A stretch of DNA of 64,000 nt, from positions 1-64,000 of the forward strand of contig JAOXFI010000010.1 in assembly GCA_029232285.1 (NCBI GenBank). The letters are read 5' to 3'. Of the stretch, positions 53,701 to 63,848 are shown piece after piece. Position 1 is the stretch's first letter, and the number at the start of each line of letters is the position of its first letter. Under the pieces are notes generated by a model. That model was not told where the DNA came from. It searched no databases and saw only the letters and a list, made by a program, of their open reading frames with translations. The translations under genes and the position numbers were made by a program. The stretch is from Agmasoma carcini (nom. nud.). Its lineage: Eukaryota; Microsporidia; Thelohaniidae.

Positions 53701-54099
53701 ATTCATTTTATCAAAGCACAAAATACTTTTTCCGAATCTCTCTAGTATTTCAGGATCAATATAAATTTCTTTATTGGAATTATATACAATTGATATTTTA
53801 TAAATTCTTTCTTTAAGGTTAGTTATTAAGTCATAAAACATTATGATTTGATAAGATACTATTTCTTCTTTTTGTTGTAATCAGTAATATTTGTAAATTC
53901 ATTGAGATAAAATAAATATCATTTTTGTGATCAGTAAGTATATACTAATGATTTTCTTATGCAAGACATGGTTACTAACTGATCAAAATTAATTAATGAT
54001 GATATCTCAAAAACTTTGTGGAGTATATAAAGACTCTTACTTGGAATGAATACTGAAATGAGTTAAATAAACAGTTTAGTTTTAGTTGCAACAATAATA
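53701..54099. other. Possible LTR remnant before the gag relic
   Basis: GTGGAGTATATAAAGACTCT followed by GAGTTAAATAAACAGTTTAG near 54017-54082 looks like a promoter and polyadenylation region of an LTR, just before the gag-like start. There is no matching 3' LTR in the window. Confidence 0.3.
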
Positions 54100-55000
54100 T
54101 GGCAACAGCGGTAAATGGTGATCATAATTTTGTATTTGGGTTAGTTTTCTCAAATAGTGCATGGGAGAGACTAATTCAGTTTATGAAGAAATTTACTGAA
54201 ATCATAAACATAATGTGTGTTCATAAAAATATTCCATTTTGTTTTTAAAAATGATATGGGGAAAGAAGCCTACAAGTGGGTAGTTGGAAATGGCAATTAA
54301 TATTGATTTGATAAATGTTTAGTTTGTTGAAATACCAGGCTGCTCGAAGTTAATACAAGAGCAAGAAAAGATGTAAGGCAAGAGAAGGATAATTTTATTT
54401 GTTTTCTCGATAGGATAAAATCTTACAAAAATTATAAGATATTTGTAATTTATTATTGCTAGAACTGCAATAGATATATTCTATTCTAGTTGACATAAGC
54501 GATTGTAAACAATAATACTGTCATAAGCTTTGATAACATTTACAAAATACATTATTGTGGTGAATTAGGGATTTATTTAATAGTATAAAGATTTCATCAC
54601 CGCTAACAGTTGGGAAGTAAGGGTTAAGGAAAAATTGCTTCTATTGTGATAAGACTTAACATATAATAATGAAATATTTCAAAAATGTAATTGCAAACCC
54701 AGCCTTCTAATATTTTAGATTTTAAAATTTGATTGCTGATAAAAAGAATCATTATTAAAGAAATATTTCAAGTATAATAGTTATATTTAAATTATATTTT
54801 TAAGAATTTGTTTTCAATAGAACAAAGGTCAATGCGTTAGTTGATACAGAAATTGAGGCTTCGATAATAAGCCAAAACTTAAGCAAAAATATTAAATTAG
54901 GGCATTGTAGTAAAAATTGGGATCATTGGTAACATTTTTATAATCATGGTATTATTTTTAATAATGAGATTATGCCATGTGTATGACACGGATAGTTTAA
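54100..55000 (+). pseudogene. Ty3/gypsy-like gag and protease relic
   Basis: A broken + strand frame starts M-A-T-A-V-N-G-D. It has S-A-W-E-R-L-I-Q-F-M-K-K-F, reminiscent of retrotransposon gag. Near 54637 a C-F-Y-C-D-K-T-x-H-I piece looks like a CCHC zinc knuckle with its last Cys lost. Near 54828-54890 V-N-A-L-V-D-T-E-I-E-A-S-I-I-S fits the retropepsin motif (A-L-x-D-T-G-A-x-x-S), with G replaced by E. Stops abound and no reverse transcriptase follows. It is a truncated retroelement. Confidence 0.6.
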
Positions 55001-55555
55001 CATCGATTTTTAAAAATTGGATCTACTGTATAACTGTTTTCATTGACTAATTTTCCAAATTTTTTTAAATTGTGACATATTGATGAAAAAATATAAAAAA
55101 CATAGAATAAAATAAATGAATTTTTTTTCCTATTTGTATAGATAATTTTTTGAAAATTTATAATTTAACATTATTATGATTTTGAAATTTTTAATTTTTA
55201 AATAAATGGTATTAATATTTCTAATATTTTTCTTAATAAAAATAATAAAAAGAATTTTTTTAATGTTTATTTTTTATTTAAATCTTTTAGATTGGGTGGT
55301 AGAAACATGTTATGTTAAATTGATAAAAGTTAACTTGAAAATAAGGAATAGTAGAATAGGTTAATAAAATGATATTTAAATCTTTGGTTTTTTAGATACA
55401 TCTTCTAAAATTACTTTGAGTATGTTCAAGACAGAAATGCTATTCTATTGTCTTTATTTCCTAAAATTCAAAGAGTATATAATGAAGGTATTATCTTTCG
55501 TTTTCAAGAATAAATCAAAGACTATTTTTTTCGTATGATACTATTAATCATGGTA
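55001..55555. other. Spacer, nothing recognised
   Basis: A+T-rich; no reverse transcriptase motif found. Confidence 0.35.
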
Positions 55556-55660
55556 TCGGTTTTGTTGATCTATCGTACTTGCTCATACACAAAATATTTG
55601 TGTATCTTAGGCAAAGCTTAAGGCGGAAATCAAAAACGAAAAATTTATATTTACTGATGA
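55556..55660 (+). pseudogene. Merlin C-terminal fragment (+ strand)
   Basis: It reads A-H-T-Q-N-I-C-V-S, then A-K-L-K-A-E-I-K-N-E-K, which fits H-T-x-x-I-E...K-x-K in outline. It is oriented opposite to the following Merlin relic. Confidence 0.5.
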
Positions 55661-55799
55661 TTTTATTTGGGTTAAAATTTTGCAAACACATTTTTAACAC
55701 GTTTTTATTAATTTTTACCAAAATGTTTAAAAAATTACTAATGATCTAAAGTGTTTATAATATATATATTTTAATCTTTTTTATTATAAGACCTGAAAT

Positions 55800-56386
55800 A
55801 TCAAAAATATTTGATTTATTTGCCAAACTAATAAATTTTGATCACATTTTTTGTCGAATTAAAATGTTTAACTCATTATCTATTTTTAGAACGTTTAATT
55901 TGATTGTTAAATGATTCTATGTATGAGTATGAAACCTGTAATATTATCAATAAAATTATATTTGTGGTAAAGTATTTTATTAATTCCATTTTTAGTTAGA
56001 TACCTATAACACGAAGCTTTATCAGTATAAAAAGTACTACTTTCTCATAACCTGAAAATTCATTATTGGTAGAATAGTTGAGGCTTTATTATCAAAGATT
56101 AAGCTGGCATAAACCCCTGTGATTTTTTCTTCAAATTTAATTATACAAATAGAATCACTAAATTTCAAGGCTGATCACCACAACATGATTTACACTGTAG
56201 TTTTATATCGTTTAATCAACTGTACAATATTTCCTTCTGGCCCTAACTTATCATTACTAAAAACTGTAAGTGGTATTAATACAAAAAAATTATTTATTAT
56301 TTTTAATACTGTATACCTATTCAAACCAGTGAAATTTTAATATTTAGTCTTGTGTTACCTGTTGAAATTTATATTATTTTGATATA
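55800..56386 (-). pseudogene. Merlin transposase C-terminal half, split by a Tc1 insertion
   Basis: The reverse strand reads I-F-D-N-K-A-S-T-I-L-P-I, then Y-T-D-K-A-S-C-Y-R-Y-L (second catalytic Asp), then G-F-H-T-H-T-x-x-H plus shifted I-E-S-F-N-N-Q-I-K-R-S-K. It runs up to the Tc1 element at 56387, and a possible continuation resumes after 57830. A + strand open frame at 56119-56340 is its shadow. Confidence 0.7.
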
Positions 56387-57828
56387 CACTGTTTTGCAAA
56401 AAAAGTAGCACCCCAAAAATGAAAATCTTGTGCTAGATAAAACTAGATAGAAAAATATATATAATAAAATAAACTCTTTAAATGCATATATATTCTTTTT
56501 TTCAATATTTCAATATGATTTCTAAATATAATACTTAGTGCAAACATGTTTGCAAAAAAAAGTAGCACCCTAAATCTTGAATCTGTTTTTATAATAAAAA
56601 TATATTTAACGAATAATCCATGTCAAAACATCTTTTAGAAAAGCAAAAATTCAATGTTATTAGTGATTTAATAAATAATAAATGGTTTAACTCAAAATTC
56701 TATCTCTTTAAAACACAATATTTCGCGCAGAACAGTGCAAAACATCAATAATAAATAGAAAAACAACAATTCAATTTATCGAAGAACGTGATCTGGACGA
56801 TATATGACGCTCAATTCTTTATCAATGTATTTTTATAAAGTGATAAAAATCTATTTATCACTTTATCATAAATGAAAAACACTTGTTAAAGCAATGAAAT
56901 ATCAATGTATCTATATTAAAATATATAAAGAAGCTATAAATAAAGTATCAACACATTTATTCTTGTTATTAAGCCATTATTAAGTAAGAAGAACATTATT
57001 ATATGAAAAAATAAATAATGAATTTTTAGAATTTTTAAAAGATGAGCTTGAATCATTTATTTTTTCTGATGAATGTTGATTTAGATTTTATCAGCCAGAT
57101 AATTCTTGTTTGGTGCGACTAAGAAATAGGAATGGTTTTTTTAAAGTATATTTTACCATCAGTAAAGCATGGTGGTGGGTCAGTAATAGTATGGAACTGC
57201 ATATCACCATAAATGGTAGATAGATTTGTATTTATTAATCGAAATAATGACGCTGCTGCGTATAAACAACTTATTGCTCAAAATCTCATAGAATCTGCAT
57301 TAATGATAGGATTGTAGGTTTATATTTTCCAGCAAGACAATGCACCTTGTCACAATAAAAGTCAGTTCAAACAGTGATTAATTCTAAAAATCAGTATTAA
57401 ATTAAAAGGCTACTAAAATAACCCGATCTAAACCCTTATGAACATATTTAAGCATATATAAAGCGAAAATTAAGAGGTTTTAGGTTTTTGAAGAAAGGTG
57501 AATTAAAAGATAAAATCTTTAAATATGGAATAATATGGATCATGAAATGGTGAGGCATTTTGATTTGAGCTTTCAAAAAAGTGCTTTGGCTATTTAATGA
57601 GCTAAAAGAAGAAATGTTAATTAATAAATTTCAAAGTGCTACTTTTTTTTTGCAAACATGTTTACACTAAATATTATATTTAGAATTCATATTAGAAAAA
57701 TTGAAAAAACAAAAGAATATATATGCATTTAAAGAGTTTGTTTTATTATATATTTCCTTATATCTAGTTTTATCTAGCACAAGATTTTCATTTTTTTGGG
57801 GTGCTACATTTTTTTTTGCAAAGCAGTG
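56387..57828 (+). mobile_element. Tc1-type element, 1442 bp, ~190-base IR/DR ends, TA target
   Basis: It starts CACTGTTTTGCAAAAAAAGT after TA (56385-56386) and ends TTTTTTTTGCAAAGCAGTG before TA (57829-57830). Outer and inner copies of the TTTGCAAAAAAAGTAGCACCC motif lie ~160 bases apart in both arms. It is the longer relative of 32532-33819. It sits inside a Merlin relic. Confidence 0.9.
56621..57605 (+). pseudogene. Tc1 transposase, multiple stops
   Basis: It begins M-S-K-H-L-L-E-K-Q-K-F-N-V-I-S-D with helix-turn-helix character (I-S-R-R-T-V-Q-N-I near 56720). F-S-D-E-C near 57063 is the first catalytic Asp, with TGA replacing the expected Trp right after it. F-Q-Q-D-N-A-P-C-H-N near 57330 is the second. 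P-D-L-N-P-Y-E-H-I near 57424 holds the third (Glu). Length and motif order are standard for DD34E transposases. It is broken in at least five places. Confidence 0.85.
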
Positions 57829-58452
57829 TATTACTTTCCAAACATTATTTGAAACCATAACTTTACCACTGTGCTTAACTTACGATACAGAATGGTTTCT
57901 ATTAATCAATATAGATGCTCTTCGCTACCAGAATTGTCATTTATTGTTTATATGATGATTCATATTACAATAATACTCTATACTATTATAATATATCACA
58001 TCTTTATAACCCTTGAAATTTTTTTAATATTGAGATAATTGCGAATTATAAGGGTGTTATATTTAAACCTTTATTTTATTAAAAAGTATTTTTGTAAATT
58101 GTTACTATCTGAGAACATTTGTTATTTCTTGTTTATTGTGGCTTTATCTTAATATTTTCTGACCAGGATCTGACACAGTACTAATAAGTAAAAAACAGTT
58201 ATTTCTTTATACCTCAAGTAAAAGCAATTATTTTATCTCTAATAAAATATTTTATAAGTTATAAATACAATTTTTGTAATAAATACTGTATATATTATTA
58301 AAAATTAAAAGTTTCTTATATAAAAGATATAAGTTGTGATGGTGTTATAATAACCTTCTATTTTTTTCAAATAAGAATATTTTAAATACCATTTGATTTA
58401 TCTTTGTTTCGGTATTTTTGGAACTATTAAAAAATATAAAAATTTTATAAAG
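57829..58452. other. Spacer, possibly the N-terminal side of the split Merlin relic
   Basis: The reverse strand of ~57835-57955 may continue the Merlin copy cut by the Tc1 insertion, but no motif is clear. Two overlapping open frames at 57667-57955 lie across the Tc1 terminus and are not genes. Confidence 0.3.
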
Positions 58453-58611
58453 GAGTCCCTTGAAACAGAACTGAGCTTCCTTTTTAATAATATTCTATTT
58501 TAGTATTATAAAAATTAAAATCTTAGTTATATACAAGAGTCCCTTGAAACAGAACCGAACTTCCTTTTTAATAATATTCTATTTTAGTATTATAAAAATT
58601 AAAATCTTAGT
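58453..58611. repeat. Tandem duplication, 84-base period
   Basis: GAGTCCCTTGAAACAGAACT/C opens both units, at 58453 and 58537. Each continues TTCCTTTTTAATAATATTCT. The units are almost identical. The array ends ~60 bases from the stop of the 58673 gene. Confidence 0.95.
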
Positions 58612-58672
58612 TTTTATATCTTTTACAACTCTCATATTGTACTAAAATATTTTATATAACCAAAAACATAAT

Positions 58673-59086
58673 CTAACTAAGAAATGATTTAATTATTTCT
58701 GTTTTACAGTCTTCCATCAACTCAATCAATTCATCATTATATTTTTTTAATAAATTATCATAAATTATTATTTTAGATCTCGCCTCTTCATAATTATAAT
58801 ATAAATTAAAATTATTTTCGGTTATTTTTTCAAAATATTGAATAATTTGTATTGATTCGTCAGTAAATGATTCTTTGCTTTCTTTAATTTGATCAATAAT
58901 ATTAATAAAGTGACAAAATTGATATCCTTTTAATTTTTGAATATCAGTGGTAGTATTAAGTAAATGATTATGAAGATAATCATTCTTTTTTAAATAAGTA
59001 CTGTGTAGCTTCTTTAACTCTTCTGTTGTTATTATAATATCATTAATTGTTATTGCACTTATAATTAAATAGAAAATATAAAACAT
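58673..59086 (-). CDS. Small secreted helical protein, probable group 2 relative; function unknown
   Basis: The 137-residue product starts M-F-Y-I-F-Y-L-I-I-S-A-I-T-I-N-D-I, a good short signal peptide with a likely cut after S-A-I. The mature part is charged and helical: T-T-E-E-L-K-K-L, N-D-Y-L-H-N-H-L-L, F-I-N-I-I-D-Q-I-K. A second helical pair, I-I-Q-Y-F-E-K-I and L-L-K-K-Y-N-D-E-L, follows. The layout (signal, then four or so amphipathic helices) and the start resemble the group 2 products, especially L-Y-I-Y-I-V-I-S of 29289. Direct residue identity is low. The promoter has a TATAAAATAACC just before ATG but no TGTCA/TGACA. Function is unknown. Confidence 0.65.
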   Translation of the reverse strand: MFYIFYLIISAITINDIIITTEELKKLHSTYLKKNDYLHNHLLNTTTDIQKLKGYQFCHFINIIDQIKESKESFTDESIQIIQYFEKITENNFNLYYNYEEARSKIIIYDNLLKKYNDELIELMEDCKTEIIKSFLS

Positions 59087-59344
59087 GGTTATTTTATAAT
59101 AATATTTTTTTATTAAATTGAAAGATATTTAAAAATTAATTATTATTTCCTTTTTTGGTTATTAATGTTTTAAGGTTATTTATGCTGTTAAAAAATGATA
59201 TATGACATGATAATTAAATATTTAATTTTTTTAAAATCATGAAATATTAATTCTTGTAATCTGTGTTTGATAGAGATTTGATATTATATCATATCAATAC
59301 TTATTTTGAACCTCATATATATTTCAAAAGGTAAATAATATAAA
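59087..59344. other. Spacer with a short block shared with 30325-30355
   Basis: Near 59265-59295 TCTGTGTTTGATAGAGATTT, then GATATTATAT, matches the reverse of ~30325-30355. Its nature is unknown. Confidence 0.4.
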
Positions 59345-59822
59345 TTTTTTCTATCTACGTTTTAAATATTAAATACCTAATTTTTTTTAGATTGTACATC
59401 AAGTTTATTTTAGTAAAATTTTCTATCCAATTTAAAATTTTATATATCAACTTTTAAATTTTTTAAATCATACACATCTATTTTGAAACATTCCGTATCA
59501 TCTGTCAATCTTTTTTTGGTAAAATATTTCATATCATTTTTTTGAATCGTTCACATCAGGCTTTAAACATTTCAAATCACGCTTAAATATTACTTACCAA
59601 TTTTTTAAATATAACACAATATAATTAAAAATTATATGTAGAAATAGTCATATATCTATTAAAAACAACAATAGTTAAATATTATGCATAACATAGTTTA
59701 TTTGTAAAAAAATAGCACACATGACAAAATAATATATTATATATAACAATTTAAATCTCTCCCATAAAAATAATGTATATTTTCAAATAAAAATAAAGGT
59801 TAAATTTCTAATTCACTAAAAA

Positions 59823-61200
59823 ATGACAAGTGTGAAACAGTGGCAAGATAAAACAACTAGTCTAATTGACAAAAAGAGAATACCTGAGAAGGTTATAGAG
59901 GGTAAAACCTATAGAAAAATCGCTAAGGAATTAATTTTTTTCGTATCATAATGTAGGAAATATTGCGATTATATATCTTCACACAAAAGAAATAACCTTA
60001 AAGTGCAAAAATGGTGATAGATGGTCAAAATTAAACTTCTTATCAAGTATATATAGTTTAATCTCGGATTGATGTTAATCCACTTTTGACTTTAAAAGAA
60101 TTAAGAAGGCGAGTAATTGAATTTTTTGGTATATCATTAGGAATTTCAAACTTAAACAAGTATCTTAAAAGATTTCACTATACCCTTAAACAGATAACTT
60201 TAGTTCCTGAGAAGAGAAACTGTGAAAGTTCTAAAGAAAAAGATCAGTCTATGCTACAAGTATTTTAAAAGATTTCACTATACCCTTAAACAAATAATAT
60301 TGGTTCCTGAGAAGAGAAACTGTGATAGTTTTAAAGAAAAAATCAGTCTATGCTACAAGTATCTTAAAAGATTTCACTATACCCTTAAACAGATAACCTT
60401 AGTTCCTGAGAAGAGAAACTGTAAAAGTTCTAAAGAAAAAAGATCAGTCTATACTGCAAGTATCTTAAAAGATTTCACTATACCCTTAAACAAATAACAT
60501 TGGTTCCTGAGAAGAGAAACTGTGAAAGTTTTAAAAAAAGATCAGTCTATGCTACAAGTATCTTAAAAGATTTCACTATACCCTTAAACAGATAACCTTG
60601 GTTCCTGAGAAGAGAAACTGTGAAAGTTCTAAAGAAAAAGATCAGTCTATGCTGCAAGTTTTAAAAAACTACTTCTAACTCACGATCAAAAACCTTGTCT
60701 TTATTGATGAAATAGGGTTTTCTGACAACAGAAAACCTAAACATAGAAGATTCTCGGTAAGAAAATTTGCCTATGTAGATGTTTCAAAGCTAGATCTAGG
60801 AATATTTCGGTATTTGCCGCTATGAATAAACACGAAACATTCTTTAATGGCATACAAAGCGTTTAGTGGTGAAGTTTTTAGGACCTGCCTCGTTGCACTT
60901 AGAGATAAGTGTTTTATCAATGGTGTTTCAAAGCCATTTTAGATAATATAAGGATTCATTACTAGGAAAGGCTTAGAAGATGTTATAGCACTAGAGGTAC
61001 TAGAGCTAGTATACCTACCTTCTTATTCACGTTTTCTTAACCCTATTATTTTCTGAGAGGCAAGGATTTAAATGAGATAGAGCTTAAGGGATTAATTACC
61101 AACGGATTTAATCATATAATTTCTGGGATTGTGATGGTTATTTTAGAAAGATGCTCAGTTATTTGGATAAATCAATTGAAAAAAAACTATTCTTGAATAA
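59823..61200 (+). pseudogene. IS630-like transposase broken by internal tandem repeat
   Basis: It starts M-T-S-V-K-Q-W-Q-D-K with a helix-turn-helix region (I-E-G-K-T-Y-R-K-I-A-K-E). Around 60086 L-K-E-L-R-R-R-V-I-E-F-F-G begins the second winged segment. After the five-fold 100-base repeat it resumes with L-V-F-I-D-E-I-G-F-S-D near 60694 (first Asp) and Y-L-P-S-Y-S-R-F-L-N-P-I near 61012, the approach to the last catalytic Glu, which is lost. The second Asp region is scrambled. It is inactive. Confidence 0.8.
60157..60659. repeat. Minisatellite: five ~100-base tandem units inside the transposase
   Basis: Units begin CAAGTATCTTAAAAGATTTC at 60157, 60257, 60356, 60457 and 60555, giving lengths 100, 99, 101, 98 and 100. 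A partial sixth starts at 60655 and rejoins the transposase. Each encodes the same 33 or so residues (K-R-F-H-Y-T-L-K-Q-I, then L-V-P-E-K-R-N-C), but length changes shift the frame between units. Confidence 0.95.
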
Positions 61201-61379
61201 ATGTATTTTCTCATATTAACCATACAAGGATTAAAGAAGTCTTTGTTTTGTAAATGATCTAAAAGATGCTCAGTTATTTGGATAGGTCAATTGCAAAAAA
61301 AAAAACTATTCTTGAATAAACGTATTTTCTCATATTAACCATACAAGCAATAAAGAAATCTATGTTTTGTAAATGATCT
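61147..61379. repeat. Tandem duplication, ~115-base unit, at the transposase end
   Basis: AAAGATGCTCAGTTATTTGG starts units at ~61147 and ~61262, and a third partial AAAGATGCTTATAATATTG starts at ~61381. Both copies contain TATTTTCTCATATTAACCAT. Confidence 0.9.
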
Positions 61380-61954
61380 AAAAGATGCTTATAATATTGA
61401 CGTGAAACTTAACGGCGGTGAACAATCATAGAAATATATATATATTCGACTTAGTGTAATTAAATCAGCTTGATAAAATGTTCTGATTTAGAATTTTAGA
61501 ATAATTAGAGTCATCAATATATTCTGGTATGATTTGTTTATATTTTTAATGTAATATATACCACTAACAATATATTATTTAAAAAATAGGTAGGTGATAT
61601 TTAAACGTTGGTTCGAAATATTTTACCAAAAAAGAGAATTGACAACCGATATGTAATGTTTAAAAATAGATGTGTAGGGTTTAAAACTTTTTTTCGAAGA
61701 ATTTATAAGTCGATATATAAAGTTTAAAATAGATAGAAAATTTAACTTGTTTAATAATTTATTTAAAGCTTGATGTGTAATCTTAAAAATAGATCGAGAA
61801 AACCTATAATTAACTATTAATATATAAAAATATTAAATCTTATTGACTTTGGTATGAAATTAAATTAATTCAATTTTTCTCTATTTAAAATTTGTTAATA
61901 TAAGAGTTGAAAAATAATGTGATCATGTATTTTTTTTAAATGAAAGGTTTTCGA

Positions 61955-62400
61955 AGAATCTAGATCTCTATGTGGTTCAGAATATAAATATTGAACTAAA
62001 ATAGTTTTTCAAATTGATATAGTTTATTCTGGAACTAGTTTAGGTTGAGTAGAATATCATAGAGAATTGAAATATAATAGAGAATTAAAATATAATAGAG
62101 AATTAAAATATAATGGAGAATTAAAATATCATAGAAGATTGTAATATCATAGAAGATTGTAATATCGTGATCTATAAGATATATGCTGGTTGGTGTGAGT
62201 AATAGTGCTAATCTTAGCTACTACCAAAACTTATGACATTGTGTTAGGCATAGTTTAAGTCAATGTGATACATTCTTTATCTTTTTACCAAAGCACTTAA
62301 AGATATTGTTGTTTCTTATTCTAGCTTTTATTTAATAAATTGTTTTATTTGATGATTTAGTTTGTATATTTGATGCTATGAGATTGTTGTAAAAATAAGA
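61955..62400 (+). repeat. Dispersed repeat B, copy 5, with an inserted short tandem array
   Basis: It starts CTAGATCTCTATGTGGTTCA and carries TTGGTGTGAGTAATAGTGCT at 62191 followed by CTAATCTTAGC. Between these landmarks 62059-62163 is an array of ~17-base units (AGAGAATTAAAATATAAT and AGAAGATTGTAATATCAT types) not present in other copies. Confidence 0.55.
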
Positions 62401-62444
62401 AATAAACGAAAGATATTTTATTTATTATACTATTATACTTATAA

Positions 62445-62505
62445 CACTATTTCTACTTATAACACTATTTCTACTTATAATACTATTTCTACTTATTATT
62501 AACAA
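62445..62505. repeat. 18-base tandem repeat, three copies
   Basis: CTTATAACACTATTTCTA is repeated three times with one substitution. Confidence 0.85.
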
Positions 62506-62924
62506 TCAATAATAATATCATTTTCCCATTATATTATTGTATTGGTTATACCCGATAATCTTTTATTAAAAAATCTTTTTATTTGAAAATTTACTACTAT
62601 CAAGTCTATTTATCTACATAAGATCTCTCCTGAGCAGTATATACGTACATAAAATTGAAATAAGTTACTCTTGTTATATAGAAATTTTATTTTTGAATTA
62701 AAAATATATATATTATATTTTTTTATTTTTATTTTTGTATTTAAACTATTTCAACCCTTCTCAAATTATAAATATTACCTTTTCATAATAAATACAATTT
62801 TTAATGTTTTATTGTTCTCGATTTTATTGCAATTGTTAACACTTAATAATCATCCTTTGTTAATTGTTTTTAAATTTATTATCAATAGTAAAACATTATA
62901 CAAAAATATAAATATATTAATAAT

Positions 62925-63245
62925 GATACTATTAATAATGATGATAATATAAATAATAATGATGATGATACTATTAATACTAATAATGATGATACTAATA
63001 ATATAATATAATATAATAATACTAATGATAATGATGATACTATTAATATTAATAATGATACTATTAATAATAATAATACTATTAATACTAATAATGATAC
63101 TATTAATAATGATGATACTAATAATATAATAATATAATAATACTATTAATACTATTAATACTAATAATAATACTATTAATACTAATAATATAATAATACT
63201 ATTAATACTAATAATGATGATACTATTAATACTAATAATGATATC
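62925..63245. repeat. Trinucleotide-rich array (AAT/GAT/ACT units)
   Basis: About 320 bases of ATTAATACTAATAATGATGA-like units. The long reverse open frame of Ile/Asn/Ser over it is a composition artefact. Confidence 0.9.
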
Positions 63246-63848
63246 AAAATAAATATTAAATCGGGTTTTTCTAAATCTGACATAATTCTTCAAAAACATG
63301 CATTTTATTTATTTTCACACTCTTATCTCTAGTTTTAAAAGATCAAACATTACTATTTTAATTAAATATATATTGATCAAATATATAATTGTTCTTATTT
63401 AAATTCTTATGCTCATCAGTCTTTAATATATTACCTATAAATATAATAGGTATAATTATATTATTTTTCTTGTAAGGTAAAATGCTTGTATAGATTTTAA
63501 CAAAGCAGATATCATAAATCTTATGCCCATATAACTCTTATATTATATACTACTTTTGTATTGTGAAGAATTTTATTGATACAGTAAATATGACTCTCAT
63601 ATCACAATAATACGCTTTAATTGAGAAATATTTATTATAATTTTTGCAAATAAATCGATATTTCTAGTGTATGGTCTGATCAACATAAAGGCATCTTTCT
63701 TATTTATATAACCTTGGTGTATTATATATAGGAATAATTAAAAGTTAAAATGTAGAACTTTATTAATTTAATTTAATTTTGATTTTTGCATTTTGCATTT
63801 TTTGATTTTTGATTTTTTAAATTTATTTTCTCCCTAAAATTTCAACCC
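63246..63848. other. Spacer, nothing recognised until the transposase start
   Basis: A+T-rich. The last ~70 bases (TTTTGATTTTTGATTTTTTA and so on) precede the transposase start. Confidence 0.35.

Larger units (their letters stand above)
59345..61812 (+). mobile_element. IS630-like DDE element with ~250-base repeat-built inverted ends
   Basis: The left arm (about 59345-59615) and right arm (about 61570-61812) are imperfect inverted repeats of each other over ~250 bases. The arms contain a series of ACATCWnnTTTnAAA-like units (for example TACACATCTATTTTGAAACA on the left and TGTTTAAAAATAGATGTGTA on the right). The transposase lies between. The internal expansions at 60157-60659 and 61147-61379 inflate it to ~2.5 kb. 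Confidence 0.75.

Noticed and set aside
56119..56340. 73-codon + strand open frame
   Set aside because: Antisense shadow of a Merlin transposase relic with clear motifs on the reverse strand.
57667..57955. Two overlapping open frames on opposite strands
   Set aside because: Both cover the Tc1 right inverted repeat; composition artefact.
60157..60659. CRISPR-like regular repeats
   Set aside because: Units are directly adjacent without unique spacers and lie inside a transposase; it is a minisatellite.
62850..63299. 149-codon reverse open frame rich in Ile/Asn/Ser
   Set aside because: Produced by the AAT/GAT/ACT array; no independent support.
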